Shown here piece after piece: positions 27,163 to 37,001 of a stretch of 64,000 nt of DNA. This stretch comes from UM-FILTER-49-7 sp964599895. GTDB taxonomy: Bacteria; Acidobacteriota; Holophagae; Thermotomaculales; Thermotomaculaceae. The stretch is taken from contig CAZRHT010000006.1 of NCBI GenBank assembly GCA_964599895.1, positions 1-64,000 of the forward strand, read 5' to 3'. Position numbers and translations under genes: made by a program. The notes under the pieces were generated by a model that searched no databases, was not told the origin of the DNA, and was given only the letters and a program-made list of their open reading frames with translations. How positions within the stretch are numbered: position 1 is the stretch's first letter; each line of letters starts with the position of its first letter.

Positions 27163-28452
27163 TTAGGGATATATTCTGCTGAGCATTCGGGGCCAGGGAA
27201 TAGTTTCCCGAACATGATGCAAACCGCATATCCATGCCACTGTTCGTTCGATACCCAGGCCAAAACCACCATGGGGAACGGACCCATACCGCCTCAGATC
27301 AAGATACCAGGCATAGGCATCTGCAGGCAGATTTTCTTCATCAATTCGTTTCAACAGATGCTCGATATCTGCAGAACGTTCACCACCTCCGACAATCTCT
27401 CCATAACCCTCAGGTGCCAGCACGTCCACACCTAGAGCGAGATCAGGATTCTCCGAGTCCAACTCAAAATAGAAGGCCTTGAAGCTGGCCGGAAATCGGT
27501 GGACCACGATGGGCCGATCATATTCTCTGGTCAGCACAGTTTCATCATCTCCGCCAAAGTCATCCCCCCACTTGATATCCGACCCTAATTCATGGAGTTT
27601 GTCTACTGCTTCAGTATAGGTCATGCGGACAAACGGTTGTTTAACCTTTTCCAGGGGCTCAATATCCCGTTCCAGCATAGCAAGTTCTTTTCTTCTGTTG
27701 CCCAGCACCTTATCCACGATGTAAATGACAAACTCCTCTGCGAGATCCATCACCTCATTCAATTTCACAAAGGCCATTTCCGGCTCAACCATCCAGAACT
27801 CCGTCAGGTGGCGTCGAGTCTTTGATTTCTCCGCTCGAAAAGTGGGTCCAAAGCAATACACTTTCTTGAATGCAGCGATCGCTGCTTCCGAGTAGAGCTG
27901 GCCGGATTGAGTTAAGTAGGCGGGATTTCCAAAATAATCTGTTTCAAAAAGAGTGCTGGAACCTTCAGCAGCACTGGGCCCCAGAATGGGCGAATCAATC
28001 AATGTGAAATCCCTTTCATCAAAAAAGTCACGACAAGCCTTGATAATTTCGTGACGAATCCTCAAAATCGCCCACTGGCGCTTGGAACGAAGCCAGAGGT
28101 GGCGCCTGTCCATCAGGTACTCTACTCCGTGTTCTTTCGGTGTAATGGGGAAAGATTCCGCAATCTGGTAAACCTTCATGGTTTTGACCAGCAATTCTTC
28201 AGTATTACTCCGGGGGTTATGCTGAACCGTTCCGGTCACTTCGATGGCACTTTCCTGGGTCAGCTCCTCAAAGCTCTCCAAAGCCTCCCCATCACTTACT
28301 CCGTTCACCAGAACGCATTGAATAAAATCAACACCGTCACGTAATTCTATAAATTTGATCTTCCCACTGCTGCGTTTCAATCGTACCCAACCCTGAAGGG
28401 TTACCTCTTTATCGAGGTAATCCTTCAGGTATTTTGCCAGAATCACAGGCAT
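27163..28452 (-). CDS. asnS: Asparaginyl-tRNA synthetase
   Basis: 429-residue class IIb synthetase charging tRNA-Asn. The N-terminal OB-fold (about 12-105) opens VTLQGWVRLKRSSGKIKFIEL. Motif 2 is FGPTFRAEKSKTRRHLTEFW followed by MVEPEMAF, and motif 3 is GGFGLGIERTVAWI near the C terminus. The AEKS and the HLTEFW segment favour AsnRS over AspRS. It begins 20 bases after pnp and is likely in the same transcript. Confidence 0.95.
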   Translation of the reverse strand: MPVILAKYLKDYLDKEVTLQGWVRLKRSSGKIKFIELRDGVDFIQCVLVNGVSDGEALESFEELTQESAIEVTGTVQHNPRSNTEELLVKTMKVYQIAESFPITPKEHGVEYLMDRRHLWLRSKRQWAILRIRHEIIKACRDFFDERDFTLIDSPILGPSAAEGSSTLFETDYFGNPAYLTQSGQLYSEAAIAAFKKVYCFGPTFRAEKSKTRRHLTEFWMVEPEMAFVKLNEVMDLAEEFVIYIVDKVLGNRRKELAMLERDIEPLEKVKQPFVRMTYTEAVDKLHELGSDIKWGDDFGGDDETVLTREYDRPIVVHRFPASFKAFYFELDSENPDLALGVDVLAPEGYGEIVGGGERSADIEHLLKRIDEENLPADAYAWYLDLRRYGSVPHGGFGLGIERTVAWICGLHHVRETIPWPRMLSRIYP

Positions 28453-28472
28453 CTTTGCCTCCAGATTTCCTA

Positions 28473-30671
28473 TTAGTTATGTCTATTGTCGTTGCCCCTT
28501 GGACCATGATTGCCGCCACGATGGTCATCACGTCTACCATTGTCACGGTTACCCCGATCCTGTTGATGACCGCTGTTGCGGTTCTCATCGACATCTTCTC
28601 TTGGCAGCAACACCTTCCGACTCAGGTTTAACCGACCCTGTGAGTCGATCTCCATTAACTTCACATCAATCTCCTGCCCCAGCTGTAGTTCGTCTTCTAC
28701 GCTCCGGACACGGTAATTTGCAATTTCACTGATATGAAGCAGGCCATCCTTTCCGGGGAGAACCTCAACAAAAGCACCAAATTTTTCAATCCGCTTAACA
28801 GTACCTTTGTAGACAGTTCCAACTTCAGGTTCCTGAATAATCTGCCGAATCATATCCATGGCCAGCTTGGCTGACTCCTCGCTGGTGGCAGCCACAAGAC
28901 AGGTCCCATCGTCTTCGATGTCAATCTTGGCACCACTCTTTTCCACAATTTCACGTATCACCTTGCCTCCCGGCCCGATAATCTCGCGAATCTTGTCCGG
29001 ATGCACCTTAATGCTGGTGATCCTTGGTGCATATGGAGAATAATTGTCCCTTGGAGCAGGCAACGCAGCTACAATTTTATCCAGGATTTCATTATACGCC
29101 CGAACAGCCTGATCCAACGCTTCCGCCATCAATGCCTCTGTCAGTCCCTGGACCTTCAAATCCATCTGCAACGCGGTAATTCCATCCCGTGTGCCCGTCA
29201 CCTTGAAATCCATGTCACCGTAGTGGTCTTCCTCACCCGCAATGTCTGTCAGAATCGCGTATTTTTCTCCCTCTTTTACCATGCCCATAGCAATGCCAGC
29301 CACGGGCTTTTTGAGCGGCACGCCGGCATCCATCAACGCCAGAACGCCACCACAAACGGTAGCCATTGAAGAAGATCCGTTTGATTCCAGAATCTCAGAT
29401 ACAAGACGCACAACATAAGGAAAGTCATCCTCTTCCATGTTGGGCATCATCGGTTCTATACCTCGTTTTGCAAGAGCACCGTGGCCAATTTCCCGGCGAC
29501 CGGGGGATCTCATAAACTTTACTTCGCCCACGCTGAATGGCGGGAAGTTATAGTGAAGCATGAATTTTTCATCCTCTTCCCCTTCCAGTCCATCAATCAT
29601 CTGAGCATCACCAAAGGTGCCCAGTGTAGTCATTACAAGTGCCTGGGTTTCTCCACGGGTGAATATTGCAGAGCCATGAGTCCGGGGCAGAACCCCGACT
29701 TCGCATGTGATGGGGCGAATTTCATCATATGCCCGTCCATCCAGTCTGCGTTCCCGACTCAAAAGGGTTTCACGGAACAAACGCTCCTTGATATGGTCAA
29801 ACATTAACCCTGCTTCAAACTGCTCATCTTCTTCAAAAGATTCTTTTGTTTCCTTTTTTAACAGGCGAACAGCATCATACTTCATGATTTTGTCTTTGAT
29901 CTGCAGACTCTCAAGAAGCCGATTTCCCACGAACGCTTTCACCTTTTCTTCCAGTCCGGCCGGGAAAACCTTGGGCGTAACTTCCCACTTGTGGGGTGCC
30001 ACAAGTGCTTGCAATTCGCGCTGGGCTGCAACGAGTTTTCTGATCTGTTCATGACCGAAAGTCAACGCTTCAACCATTGTTGCCGCACTGACTTCCTTTG
30101 CGCCCGCTTCAACCATGACGATGGCATCTTCCGTCCCTGCTATGACCAGGTCCAGTTTGGAATTTTCCTTTTCAGGGTACAGAGGGTTAACCACGAACTG
30201 GCCATCAATCAAGCCTACCCGAACGCCGGCAATTGTTGCATCAAATGGAATGTCTGAAATGCACAGGGCTGCGGACGCACCAGTCAATGCCAGCATTTCA
30301 GTCTCATTTTCTCCGTCAAAAGAGTACACATTCGCAATAACTTGTGTCTCATTCTGAAATCCTTCCGGAAACAGCGGTCTCAAGGGTCTGTCAATCAGTC
30401 GACTGGTCAGTACTTCCTTCTTGGAAGGCCGACCTTCTCTCTTGAAAAATCCACCTGGAATTTTACCTGCCGCTGAAGTGTGTTCGCGGTAATCCACTGT
30501 TAAAGGGAAAAAATCAATCTTTTCTCTTGGTTCCGGCGCAGCGCATGCTGTTACCAGCACTCGGCTGTCGCCGCATGAAATTAGAACCGCTCCACCTGCC
30601 TGTTTGGCAAGGTGGCCAGTTTCCATCGTAATTATTCTTCCGCCAATTTCGGCAGTAACTGTATGTACCAT
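28473..30671 (-). CDS. pnp: Polyribonucleotide nucleotidyltransferase (PNPase)
   Basis: 732-residue phosphorolytic 3'-5' exoribonuclease. Two RNase PH domains (about 12-225 and 310-540) are joined by an alpha-helical domain. A KH domain follows (IIGPGGKVIREI near 555-615), then an S1 domain (GTVYKGTVKRIEKFGAFVEVL, here split for length: GTVYKGTVKRIEKFG then AFVEVLPGKDGLLHISEI). The C-terminal tail of about 30 residues is rich in Arg, Asp, Asn, Gly and His, probably disordered. rpsO lies 21 bases upstream, the widespread rpsO-pnp pairing in which pnp expression is autoregulated. Confidence 0.97.
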   Translation of the reverse strand: MVHTVTAEIGGRIITMETGHLAKQAGGAVLISCGDSRVLVTACAAPEPREKIDFFPLTVDYREHTSAAGKIPGGFFKREGRPSKKEVLTSRLIDRPLRPLFPEGFQNETQVIANVYSFDGENETEMLALTGASAALCISDIPFDATIAGVRVGLIDGQFVVNPLYPEKENSKLDLVIAGTEDAIVMVEAGAKEVSAATMVEALTFGHEQIRKLVAAQRELQALVAPHKWEVTPKVFPAGLEEKVKAFVGNRLLESLQIKDKIMKYDAVRLLKKETKESFEEDEQFEAGLMFDHIKERLFRETLLSRERRLDGRAYDEIRPITCEVGVLPRTHGSAIFTRGETQALVMTTLGTFGDAQMIDGLEGEEDEKFMLHYNFPPFSVGEVKFMRSPGRREIGHGALAKRGIEPMMPNMEEDDFPYVVRLVSEILESNGSSSMATVCGGVLALMDAGVPLKKPVAGIAMGMVKEGEKYAILTDIAGEEDHYGDMDFKVTGTRDGITALQMDLKVQGLTEALMAEALDQAVRAYNEILDKIVAALPAPRDNYSPYAPRITSIKVHPDKIREIIGPGGKVIREIVEKSGAKIDIEDDGTCLVAATSEESAKLAMDMIRQIIQEPEVGTVYKGTVKRIEKFGAFVEVLPGKDGLLHISEIANYRVRSVEDELQLGQEIDVKLMEIDSQGRLNLSRKVLLPREDVDENRNSGHQQDRGNRDNGRRDDHRGGNHGPRGNDNRHN

Positions 30672-30692
30672 AAGTTCTCCGTTCGCTCGTGG

Positions 30693-30959
30693 CTACTTGC
30701 GCAACCTAAGCTGATTCAGGATATCCCTATAACGCTTGAATTCTTTCTTTTTGAGATAGTCAAGGAGTTTTCTTCTCTGGGATACCAGCTTCAACAGACC
30801 ACGGCGCGAATGGTGATCCTTCTTGTGCACCTTGAAATGTTCTGTTAAATAGTTAATTCTCTCTGTGAGCAACGCAATTTGGACTTCAGGGGAACCAGTA
30901 TCATTTTCATGAACCCCGAAAGTGCCGATAAGCTCCGTTTTCCTTTCCTTCGAAAGCAT
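30693..30959 (-). CDS. rpsO: 30S ribosomal protein S15
   Basis: 88-residue primary 16S rRNA-binding protein of the central domain. It contains the S15 signature region with HFKVHKKDHHSRRGLLKLV and RRKLLDYLKKK, and the N-terminal TGSPEVQIALLTERI. Length is standard. TTTAGGAGGTGACTG gives a strong ribosome site. It heads the run rpsO-pnp-asnS-rimO. Confidence 0.98.
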   Translation of the reverse strand: MLSKERKTELIGTFGVHENDTGSPEVQIALLTERINYLTEHFKVHKKDHHSRRGLLKLVSQRRKLLDYLKKKEFKRYRDILNQLRLRK

Positions 30960-31012
30960 CAGTCACCTCCTAAATAAATTGTAAAACTCTTCCTGTAATA
31001 GCAGGACAGACC

Positions 31013-31041
31013 AGTCTAACACGACGTTTTCCTAAAGTAAA
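31013..31041 (-). promoter_or_regulatory. Candidate rpsO promoter
   Basis: On the minus strand TTTACT (31036-31041) and TAGACT (31013-31018) are 17 bases apart, about 55 bases before rpsO. A small hairpin TCCTG/CAGGA lies in the leader. Confidence 0.4.
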
Positions 31042-31070
31042 GAAATTCACCAACTCTATGATTCAGCAAA

Positions 31071-31943
31071 TTATTGTTTAAATCTATTCATATACTGTGA
31101 CTTTTGTCGCCAGTTTTCTTTTACAACCACAAAAAGTTCCAACTCAACCGGCTTTTCAAAGTATATTTTCAGTTCTTTTTCAGCTAACTTCCTGATTTTC
31201 TTGATCATAGTCGCCTGATGGCCCACCATGATGGGCTTTTGCGATTTTCTTTCCACAGCGATGTCCGCCATAATTTCCACATGGGTATCTTCGACTTTCA
31301 TAACACGAATATCCACAAAGGTGCAATACGGAATCTCCTGCCGGGTTTCCTGCAGCACCTTTTCCCGAATAACTTCAGAAACGTAAAATCTTTCTGAAAT
31401 ATTTGTGTAGTCCGCTTCATCGTACTGAAATTCACCTTCCGGCAGTCGTTCAATAATGATTTTCATCAGTTCGTCGACATTGCTTCCGGTAAGTGCGGAG
31501 ATGGGGAAAACCACCTCAAAGCCTTCGTTTGCAAGCTTTTCCATCAATGGAAGAACGCGGGATTTCTTGATAATGTCAGTTTTGTTCAAGGCTACGATCA
31601 CGTCCTTGCTCCGGGGCTTCAATTGTTCCAGCAGATATGTTTCTCCACCACCAACTGCAACCGACGCATCCATCATATACAGGATAAGATCGCAGGAATC
31701 CAGGCTATCGTAAACAGTCTGCATCATTGCTTTATTCATTTCATACATTGGTTTGTGAAAGCCCGGCAAATCTACAAACACCATCTGAGCATCAGGTTCA
31801 GTTATAATTCCAAAAATTTCATTTCGGGTTGTCTGAGGTTTGTCTGAAACAATTGATATTTTCTGTTTCATCAAGTTGTTAAGCAATGTTGATTTGCCCG
31901 CGTTGGGTCGGCCAATCATCGCAACGACTCCAAATTTTTTCAT
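31071..31943 (-). CDS. era: GTPase Era
   Basis: 290-residue ribosome-assembly GTPase that binds the 3' end of 16S rRNA. G1 is GRPNAGKS, G3 DLPGFHKP (Leu in place of the usual Thr), G4 NKTD. The KH domain from about residue 200 contains VERKSQKPIMVGHQATMIKKI, shown here in two parts as VERKSQKPIM and VGHQATMIKKI. It follows corC after 26 bases and completes the phoH-HD-ybeY-corC-era cluster common across bacteria. Confidence 0.96.
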   Translation of the reverse strand: MKKFGVVAMIGRPNAGKSTLLNNLMKQKISIVSDKPQTTRNEIFGIITEPDAQMVFVDLPGFHKPMYEMNKAMMQTVYDSLDSCDLILYMMDASVAVGGGETYLLEQLKPRSKDVIVALNKTDIIKKSRVLPLMEKLANEGFEVVFPISALTGSNVDELMKIIIERLPEGEFQYDEADYTNISERFYVSEVIREKVLQETRQEIPYCTFVDIRVMKVEDTHVEIMADIAVERKSQKPIMVGHQATMIKKIRKLAEKELKIYFEKPVELELFVVVKENWRQKSQYMNRFKQ

Positions 31944-31969
31944 TTCTCCGCTTCCTTTATATCCATTAA

Positions 31970-33193
31970 TTAGGAGGCCTCATTCTGCCCCATTTTTTCA
32001 ATCCGAACGCTCTGAACGCGTCGGCGCTTCATTTTTTCTACAGTAAGTTTGAAATCGCTCCACTCCACAGAATCTCCTTCCTTGGGGATCCGGCCAAAGA
32101 TGTTGAAGACTGCTCCACCGACTGTGTCTATTTCTCCAATTTCAAGATTAATACCGGTTTCTTCTTCCAAATCCTCCAGGTTGCACCTGCCATCTACCAG
32201 CAAACAATCCTCTCCCAGTTGTTGAATCGTTTCATAATGGCTGTCATGTTCATCTTCAATTTCTCCAACAATTTCCTCAATCAGATCCTCAATTGTCACA
32301 ATGCCGGCCGTTCCGCCATATTCATCCAGCACAACCGTCATTTTTGTCCTCGCAGTTTGCATGTCACGGAGCAAATCGCTCACCTTTTTTGTCTCCGGAA
32401 CATAAAGCGGCTTCTGGAGAAAATCAGACAGGACAAATGTTTCCGGCTGTGCGACCACTATATCCTTCAAATGAACAACTCCGATAATGTCGTCCATTGT
32501 GTGGCGATAGACCGGCATCCTGGAATGTTTTGCCGTACGAAATAGTTTTATAAGGCTTTGATATGACAAGGCTTGTTCAACTCCGGCAATATCTGTCCTT
32601 GGCGTCATAATTTCCTTCACGAGAGTGTCACCAAAATTCAACACACCCTGAATCAACTCCTTTTCTTCTTCCTCAATAATCCCATGTTCAGTAGCCACAT
32701 CAATGAATGCCTTCTCCTCGGATTCTTTTTCATCTTCATCCTCTTCCCGTTCGTCCTCCATTTTTATCAACCGCCGCGCAATGGTGGAAGCGGGCAGCAC
32801 AAAAAGAAAGAACAGGTAATAAAAGGGTAGAAAAATTACAATAAACCGGGACAATATCCACTCCCGATTCAGAAAAGCCGTGGCTGAAACAAGAATCTTC
32901 TCTATAATCAGATAGATTACAGGCACGAGGATTGCTTTTCTCACATCAAAGGGCACACTGAATGCACCGCTTATTATGACCCACAGCCCGAAAACGCTGA
33001 GCAATAACAGCTCTGCAGTTGATGACACGATCAATTGAAACCTTGCCCCACGCTCTAGAAGCATTGACAATGAAGGATACTTTTCAGCAATCTGGCGAAG
33101 CTCAATCCTGGACAAACTGACAAAAGCCGTCCGTACAACCGAAATCGCAATCCTCAAAACAATAAGCAGGATTAGAAGTCCTTCCAACATCAT
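31970..33193 (-). CDS. CorC/HlyC-family CBS-domain membrane protein
   Basis: 407-residue protein. The N-terminal membrane region (about 1-145, four hydrophobic segments) resembles a CNNM/DUF21 domain. An acidic linker (about 148-165) precedes a CBS pair (about 195-320; MTPRTDIAGVE and VVLDEYGGTAGIVTIEDLIEEIVGEI, the latter cut at Thr for reference), and a CorC_HlyC C-terminal domain covers about 330-405. Relatives are linked to magnesium/cobalt homeostasis; the old haemolysin label has little support. It starts directly after the ybeY stop. Confidence 0.88.
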   Translation of the reverse strand: MMLEGLLILLIVLRIAISVVRTAFVSLSRIELRQIAEKYPSLSMLLERGARFQLIVSSTAELLLLSVFGLWVIISGAFSVPFDVRKAILVPVIYLIIEKILVSATAFLNREWILSRFIVIFLPFYYLFFLFVLPASTIARRLIKMEDEREEDEDEKESEEKAFIDVATEHGIIEEEEKELIQGVLNFGDTLVKEIMTPRTDIAGVEQALSYQSLIKLFRTAKHSRMPVYRHTMDDIIGVVHLKDIVVAQPETFVLSDFLQKPLYVPETKKVSDLLRDMQTARTKMTVVLDEYGGTAGIVTIEDLIEEIVGEIEDEHDSHYETIQQLGEDCLLVDGRCNLEDLEEETGINLEIGEIDTVGGAVFNIFGRIPKEGDSVEWSDFKLTVEKMKRRRVQSVRIEKMGQNEAS

Positions 33194-33670
33194 CTACTCT
33201 ACTCCTTGAAAATGAACGGGCAAAGCCTCTTTTATCTCCCGTTGCACGGCCACCATTTCTCCATTATCTGTCTCGTGATCATAACCAAGCAGATGAAGTA
33301 AGCCGTGTAATACAAGAAATTTTAATTCTTCTTCCAGCGTGTGGCCAATTTCGACCGCCTGCTCTTCAGCACGCTCTACCGATATCACCACACTACCCAG
33401 AAATATCTCATCCGTATCCGGTAGAATATCCCCATCTATGAAGCTCAAAACATCCGTAACCTGGTCCCTGTTTCGATAATCACGGTTGAGTTTGTGTATT
33501 TCCTCATTGTCTGTAAAGAGAATCTCCATACAACATTTTTCACTTCCGGGCAATTTCAACCCAACTGAAATATCTTGAAGAAACTCTGTCCAGCTGTCGG
33601 GATCAGGAAGTCCGGTCAGGCCTTCTCTGGAGATGATTTCCGACACAATTGTCTTCTGTGACTCAGACAT
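33194..33670 (-). CDS. ybeY: Endoribonuclease YbeY
   Basis: 158-residue zinc protein for 16S rRNA 3' processing and ribosome quality control. The metal site is HGLLHLLGYDHE (H-x3-H-x5-H pattern), preceded by the family motif NRDYRNRDQVTDVLSF. An upstream ATG at 33775 would lie inside the HD gene; the start at 33670 overlaps that gene's stop by eight bases after GGAAAGG. The N-terminal about 35 residues are longer than in minimal YbeY proteins. Its neighbours phoH and era are its usual partners. Confidence 0.94.
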   Translation of the reverse strand: MSESQKTIVSEIISREGLTGLPDPDSWTEFLQDISVGLKLPGSEKCCMEILFTDNEEIHKLNRDYRNRDQVTDVLSFIDGDILPDTDEIFLGSVVISVERAEEQAVEIGHTLEEELKFLVLHGLLHLLGYDHETDNGEMVAVQREIKEALPVHFQGVE

Positions 33671-36050
33671 CCTTTCCTCCGTTGCCGTCACCCGATGATT
33701 CTGAGTCCTTATCCGACCTGTCGTGTCCTTCCGTTTCCGCATTTTGCTCATTGAAATCAAACCCGGGATAGTCAATCCTGGTGTGAAATGAAGCTGCTAT
33801 TGATCTCAAAAAGCTGGCTGCTATCAAGTCAAGCTCCTTGAAGGTTAGATCGCAGTCAGAAAACTGGTTATCATCAATCAGGTCTTTGATAATCCGATTC
33901 ACCAGATTTTGAAGTTTTCCGGCGGATATCGGTGCCTTTAGTGTTCGGGATGCCGCCTCCACCGCATCTCCAATCATAAGTATGGCCGTCTCCTTCATGG
34001 TTGGTTTCGGTCCTGGATATTGGTATTCACTTTCTTCCACAGCCTCGCCGTTCTCCTCCTGCAGAGAAAGCGCTTTGTTATAGAAAAACGCCATCAGCTT
34101 TGTTCCATGGTGTTCTTTGATGAACCGGATAATCTGTTCTGGAAGTTTCGCTTCCTGTGCCAGCTTGATTCCATCTTTCACATGGTTGGTCAGAATAATC
34201 GAACTCATTTTCGGGGTAAGACGATTATGTCTGTTTTCATCCCCTGGACGCTGATTCTCAATAAAATATCCCGGCTTTTCCATTTTTCCAATGTCATGAT
34301 AGTACGTACCTACCCTGGCCAGCAATGAGTTCGCGCCGATCGATTTCGCCGCGGCTTCCACCAGATTTGCCACCAGAATTGAATGCTGGTAGGTTCCAGC
34401 CGCTTTCATAGACAAGTCCACCAACAGGCGGTTGTTCATATTCGCCAGTTCCAGAAGTCGAATATCGGTAGTAATACGAAAAGCACTCTCAAAGGTAGGA
34501 AGAGAAATTGTCACAGCCGCTGAGACAAAAAAACCACCTGCCAGAGCAATCACAAGAGCAGCCCCATACCATTCCAGTGAGGGATTACCGGAATAATGAA
34601 GGTAAAGAACAATCAAAAAAACAAAATGAGACAAACCCAGCCAGAAACCGGAAAAAAGCACAGCAGACTGTCCAGATTGTTTGCGCAAAATATAGATAGA
34701 AGATAGGGATGAAAATATGAGAAAAAGGGTAAGAGGGATATTCCCCGCAGTTAGCAGCAATAGTATGATAGCCACACAAAGCGTGACAATCAGGGCTGGG
34801 ATTCCCCCTGCAAGCAATGCGGCCAAAGAGGCGGGGAAAGCATAGGGCACCGCATAAAACAAAAGCTCACCCTTGAAAAGAACCGATAGCGAAACACTTC
34901 TTTCCACAGCGCCCAATACAAAAATGGACAACTTTATGAGCACAATACCAGCCAGTGCACACCAGACAAGCAAAAGAAATACCGGCACTTCATCCCGGAC
35001 ATATCGCTTTTGAAAAACTACGGAAAGCCGGTACAGGAAAAAGACTGTCAGAATCAGCAGCAACAAAGTCGATACTATTCTCCGGGAAGAAATATTGGCT
35101 AGAAGCCTTTCATTCTGTTCATTAATAAATCGTGCCGCTACCGGAGATACTCTCTCGCCCTTCCTCACTATAATTTCCCCGGTCTTCTTTCTGAGATATG
35201 AGGGCTCCACACTGTCTGCAGCCTCTTCCCTGGAGGCCTCCGTCATTTTCTTATCAAAAATGTAGTTTGGGATCACAATATGGTTGACCAGCGCAAATAT
35301 TACGGAAAGCTCCTCATCATGCACGACTTCCCTATTTCTAAGAAAAGAATACACAAACTTCTTCAAGCCTGCCCGATCCACAACCGGTGGAAATCCCTTG
35401 GTCAGATACTGTTGGTCCTTACCGGGATCTGCCAATACCGCTTCCCCATTAATCAGTTTTAAATTATTATGGTCTTCTGCAAACTCGCGGGTGTACAGGC
35501 GATCCATCAGTTCCGTAAGAAGTGGTTTTAGGTTCTCGAGATTCCTGCTGTCTTTCAGGGCCAAAAAAATCGCAGGGGGGACCAGAGATGAAAGCTCTTC
35601 CTGATACTGCTTATTCAATACTTCAATCTGTTTTTCCGTCTCCGTCTTCTGTGTCTTTCCATGTACCGAGATCAGTGACTCTCGGAGCTCTTGATATCCC
35701 TCCAATTTCTGAAACAGCTGATCCAGAATGAATGTCACTTTCTCATGGGCCCTGGGATCATAGATATAGACATTTGGTGCCTGTTCCCGTGCCGCCAGAC
35801 GTCGCGCTTCAGTCGTAACTGTATCCGGTATATTCAAATCCAGAGTGGCATAAATGTCCGACCTCGCAACATCCCCGGCAGCGAACTTTTCGATGTTCGC
35901 GAAGGAAAACATCTTTAATATCAATGCCCCTGAAACAGCAACCAAAAGCAGAGAACTGAGAATTTCCCGAAAAGTGGGCCTATTCCCCGTTACGATCAGT
36001 GCTTTCTTCATGCCGCTGATAGGCTTTGATGACCTCTTGAACAATTGCAT
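33663..36050 (-). CDS. 7TM-HD membrane phosphohydrolase (PgpH/YqfF type)
   Basis: 795-residue membrane protein. A first membrane segment (about 31-48) is followed by a large extracytoplasmic 7TMR-HDED domain (to about 310), seven membrane segments (about 325-530), and a cytoplasmic HD domain with HSILVANLVEAAAKSIG and YHDIGKMEKP. Characterised Firmicute homologues hydrolyse cyclic di-AMP; whether this organism makes that messenger is not shown here. The start at 36050 overlaps phoH by 71 bases; ATG at 36011 would reduce that to 32. The C-terminal tail is Asp/Ser/Gly-rich. Confidence 0.9.
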   Translation of the reverse strand: MQLFKRSSKPISGMKKALIVTGNRPTFREILSSLLLVAVSGALILKMFSFANIEKFAAGDVARSDIYATLDLNIPDTVTTEARRLAAREQAPNVYIYDPRAHEKVTFILDQLFQKLEGYQELRESLISVHGKTQKTETEKQIEVLNKQYQEELSSLVPPAIFLALKDSRNLENLKPLLTELMDRLYTREFAEDHNNLKLINGEAVLADPGKDQQYLTKGFPPVVDRAGLKKFVYSFLRNREVVHDEELSVIFALVNHIVIPNYIFDKKMTEASREEAADSVEPSYLRKKTGEIIVRKGERVSPVAARFINEQNERLLANISSRRIVSTLLLLILTVFFLYRLSVVFQKRYVRDEVPVFLLLVWCALAGIVLIKLSIFVLGAVERSVSLSVLFKGELLFYAVPYAFPASLAALLAGGIPALIVTLCVAIILLLLTAGNIPLTLFLIFSSLSSIYILRKQSGQSAVLFSGFWLGLSHFVFLIVLYLHYSGNPSLEWYGAALVIALAGGFFVSAAVTISLPTFESAFRITTDIRLLELANMNNRLLVDLSMKAAGTYQHSILVANLVEAAAKSIGANSLLARVGTYYHDIGKMEKPGYFIENQRPGDENRHNRLTPKMSSIILTNHVKDGIKLAQEAKLPEQIIRFIKEHHGTKLMAFFYNKALSLQEENGEAVEESEYQYPGPKPTMKETAILMIGDAVEAASRTLKAPISAGKLQNLVNRIIKDLIDDNQFSDCDLTFKELDLIAASFLRSIAASFHTRIDYPGFDFNEQNAETEGHDRSDKDSESSGDGNGGKDV

Positions 36051-36939
36051 GTCTTACCACATCCTTTTCTGTAAAATGAATAAACCGGATACCCTCAATT
36101 CCCTGTAAAATCTGCTTAGCTTCTACAAGTCCGGACTTTTTCCGTGTCGGTAAATCAATTTGTGTAATGTCACCCGTGACAATTGCCTTAGAGCGAAATC
36201 CGATTCTTGTCAAAAACATTTTCATCTGTTCAGATGTCGAATTCTGGGCCTCATCGAGAATCAAAAAGGCATCATTCAGCGTACGACCCCTCATATATGC
36301 AAGGGGAGCAACCTCAACCTGGCCCCGCTCAACAAAACGGTTGGCAAGATCTGTAGGAATAATATCAAAAAGCGCATCGTAAAGCGGCCTGAGGTACGGA
36401 TCAATCTTCGCCTGAAGGTCCCCGGGCAGGTACCCAAGGTTTTCTCCTGCCTCCACCGCCGGTCGCGTCAGCACAATTTTATCAATTTCTTTCTCAAGGA
36501 GATATTTGATTGCCACCGCCATCGCGATATAGGTTTTGCCCGTGCCCGCGGGACCGATGGAAAATACAATATCGCTTTGCTCAATGGTATGAACATATAG
36601 TTTTTGATTCAAAGACTTGGGATATATTGCTTTCCTTGAATTGGGGACAATGGAACTGTCGTTAAGGATTTCTGAAAGCGACATATCAGGGGCTTCCCGA
36701 CGAATGCGTACGAAAGATTCAAGTTCTTCAGGGTTTGCGCCAGGGCGCTGTGTCAGATAATCTTCCAGATTGGTGAAGAGAGTTATCAGTTCCGGACGGT
36801 TTTCATTGCCCACGAAACCGATTTTTTGGCCCCGGGCTGTCAGGCGAACCTGAAATTCCCTTTCGATGGCACTAATCACCTGGCTCTGGTTCTCGTAAAA
36901 CAAAGAAATATCGCAGTGTTCAAATATATATTGATTCAT
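35980..36939 (-). CDS. phoH: PhoH-family ATPase (PhoL)
   Basis: 319-residue P-loop ATPase. The N-terminal KH-like region (about 1-110) is followed by Walker A GPAGTGKTYIA, the RPAVEAGENLGYLPGDL segment and Walker B AFLILDEAQNS, with GDITQIDLP as sensor. It is thought to act with YbeY and Era in RNA handling. It heads the five-gene cluster, downstream of the LysM gene's terminator. Confidence 0.93.
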   Translation of the reverse strand: MNQYIFEHCDISLFYENQSQVISAIEREFQVRLTARGQKIGFVGNENRPELITLFTNLEDYLTQRPGANPEELESFVRIRREAPDMSLSEILNDSSIVPNSRKAIYPKSLNQKLYVHTIEQSDIVFSIGPAGTGKTYIAMAVAIKYLLEKEIDKIVLTRPAVEAGENLGYLPGDLQAKIDPYLRPLYDALFDIIPTDLANRFVERGQVEVAPLAYMRGRTLNDAFLILDEAQNSTSEQMKMFLTRIGFRSKAIVTGDITQIDLPTRKKSGLVEAKQILQGIEGIRFIHFTEKDVVRHAIVQEVIKAYQRHEESTDRNGE

Positions 36940-36945
36940 AGACGG

Positions 36946-36977
36946 AAAAAGAGCGGGAAAGTATACCTTCCCCGCTC
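36946..36977 (-). terminator. Terminator of the LysM gene
   Basis: On the minus strand a GAGCGGGGAAG/CTTTCCCGCTC stem with one mismatch and a short loop is followed by TTTTT. It separates the LysM gene from phoH. Confidence 0.85.
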
Positions 36978-37001
36978 ATTTTCTAACCTCAATCTTGAAT
37001 A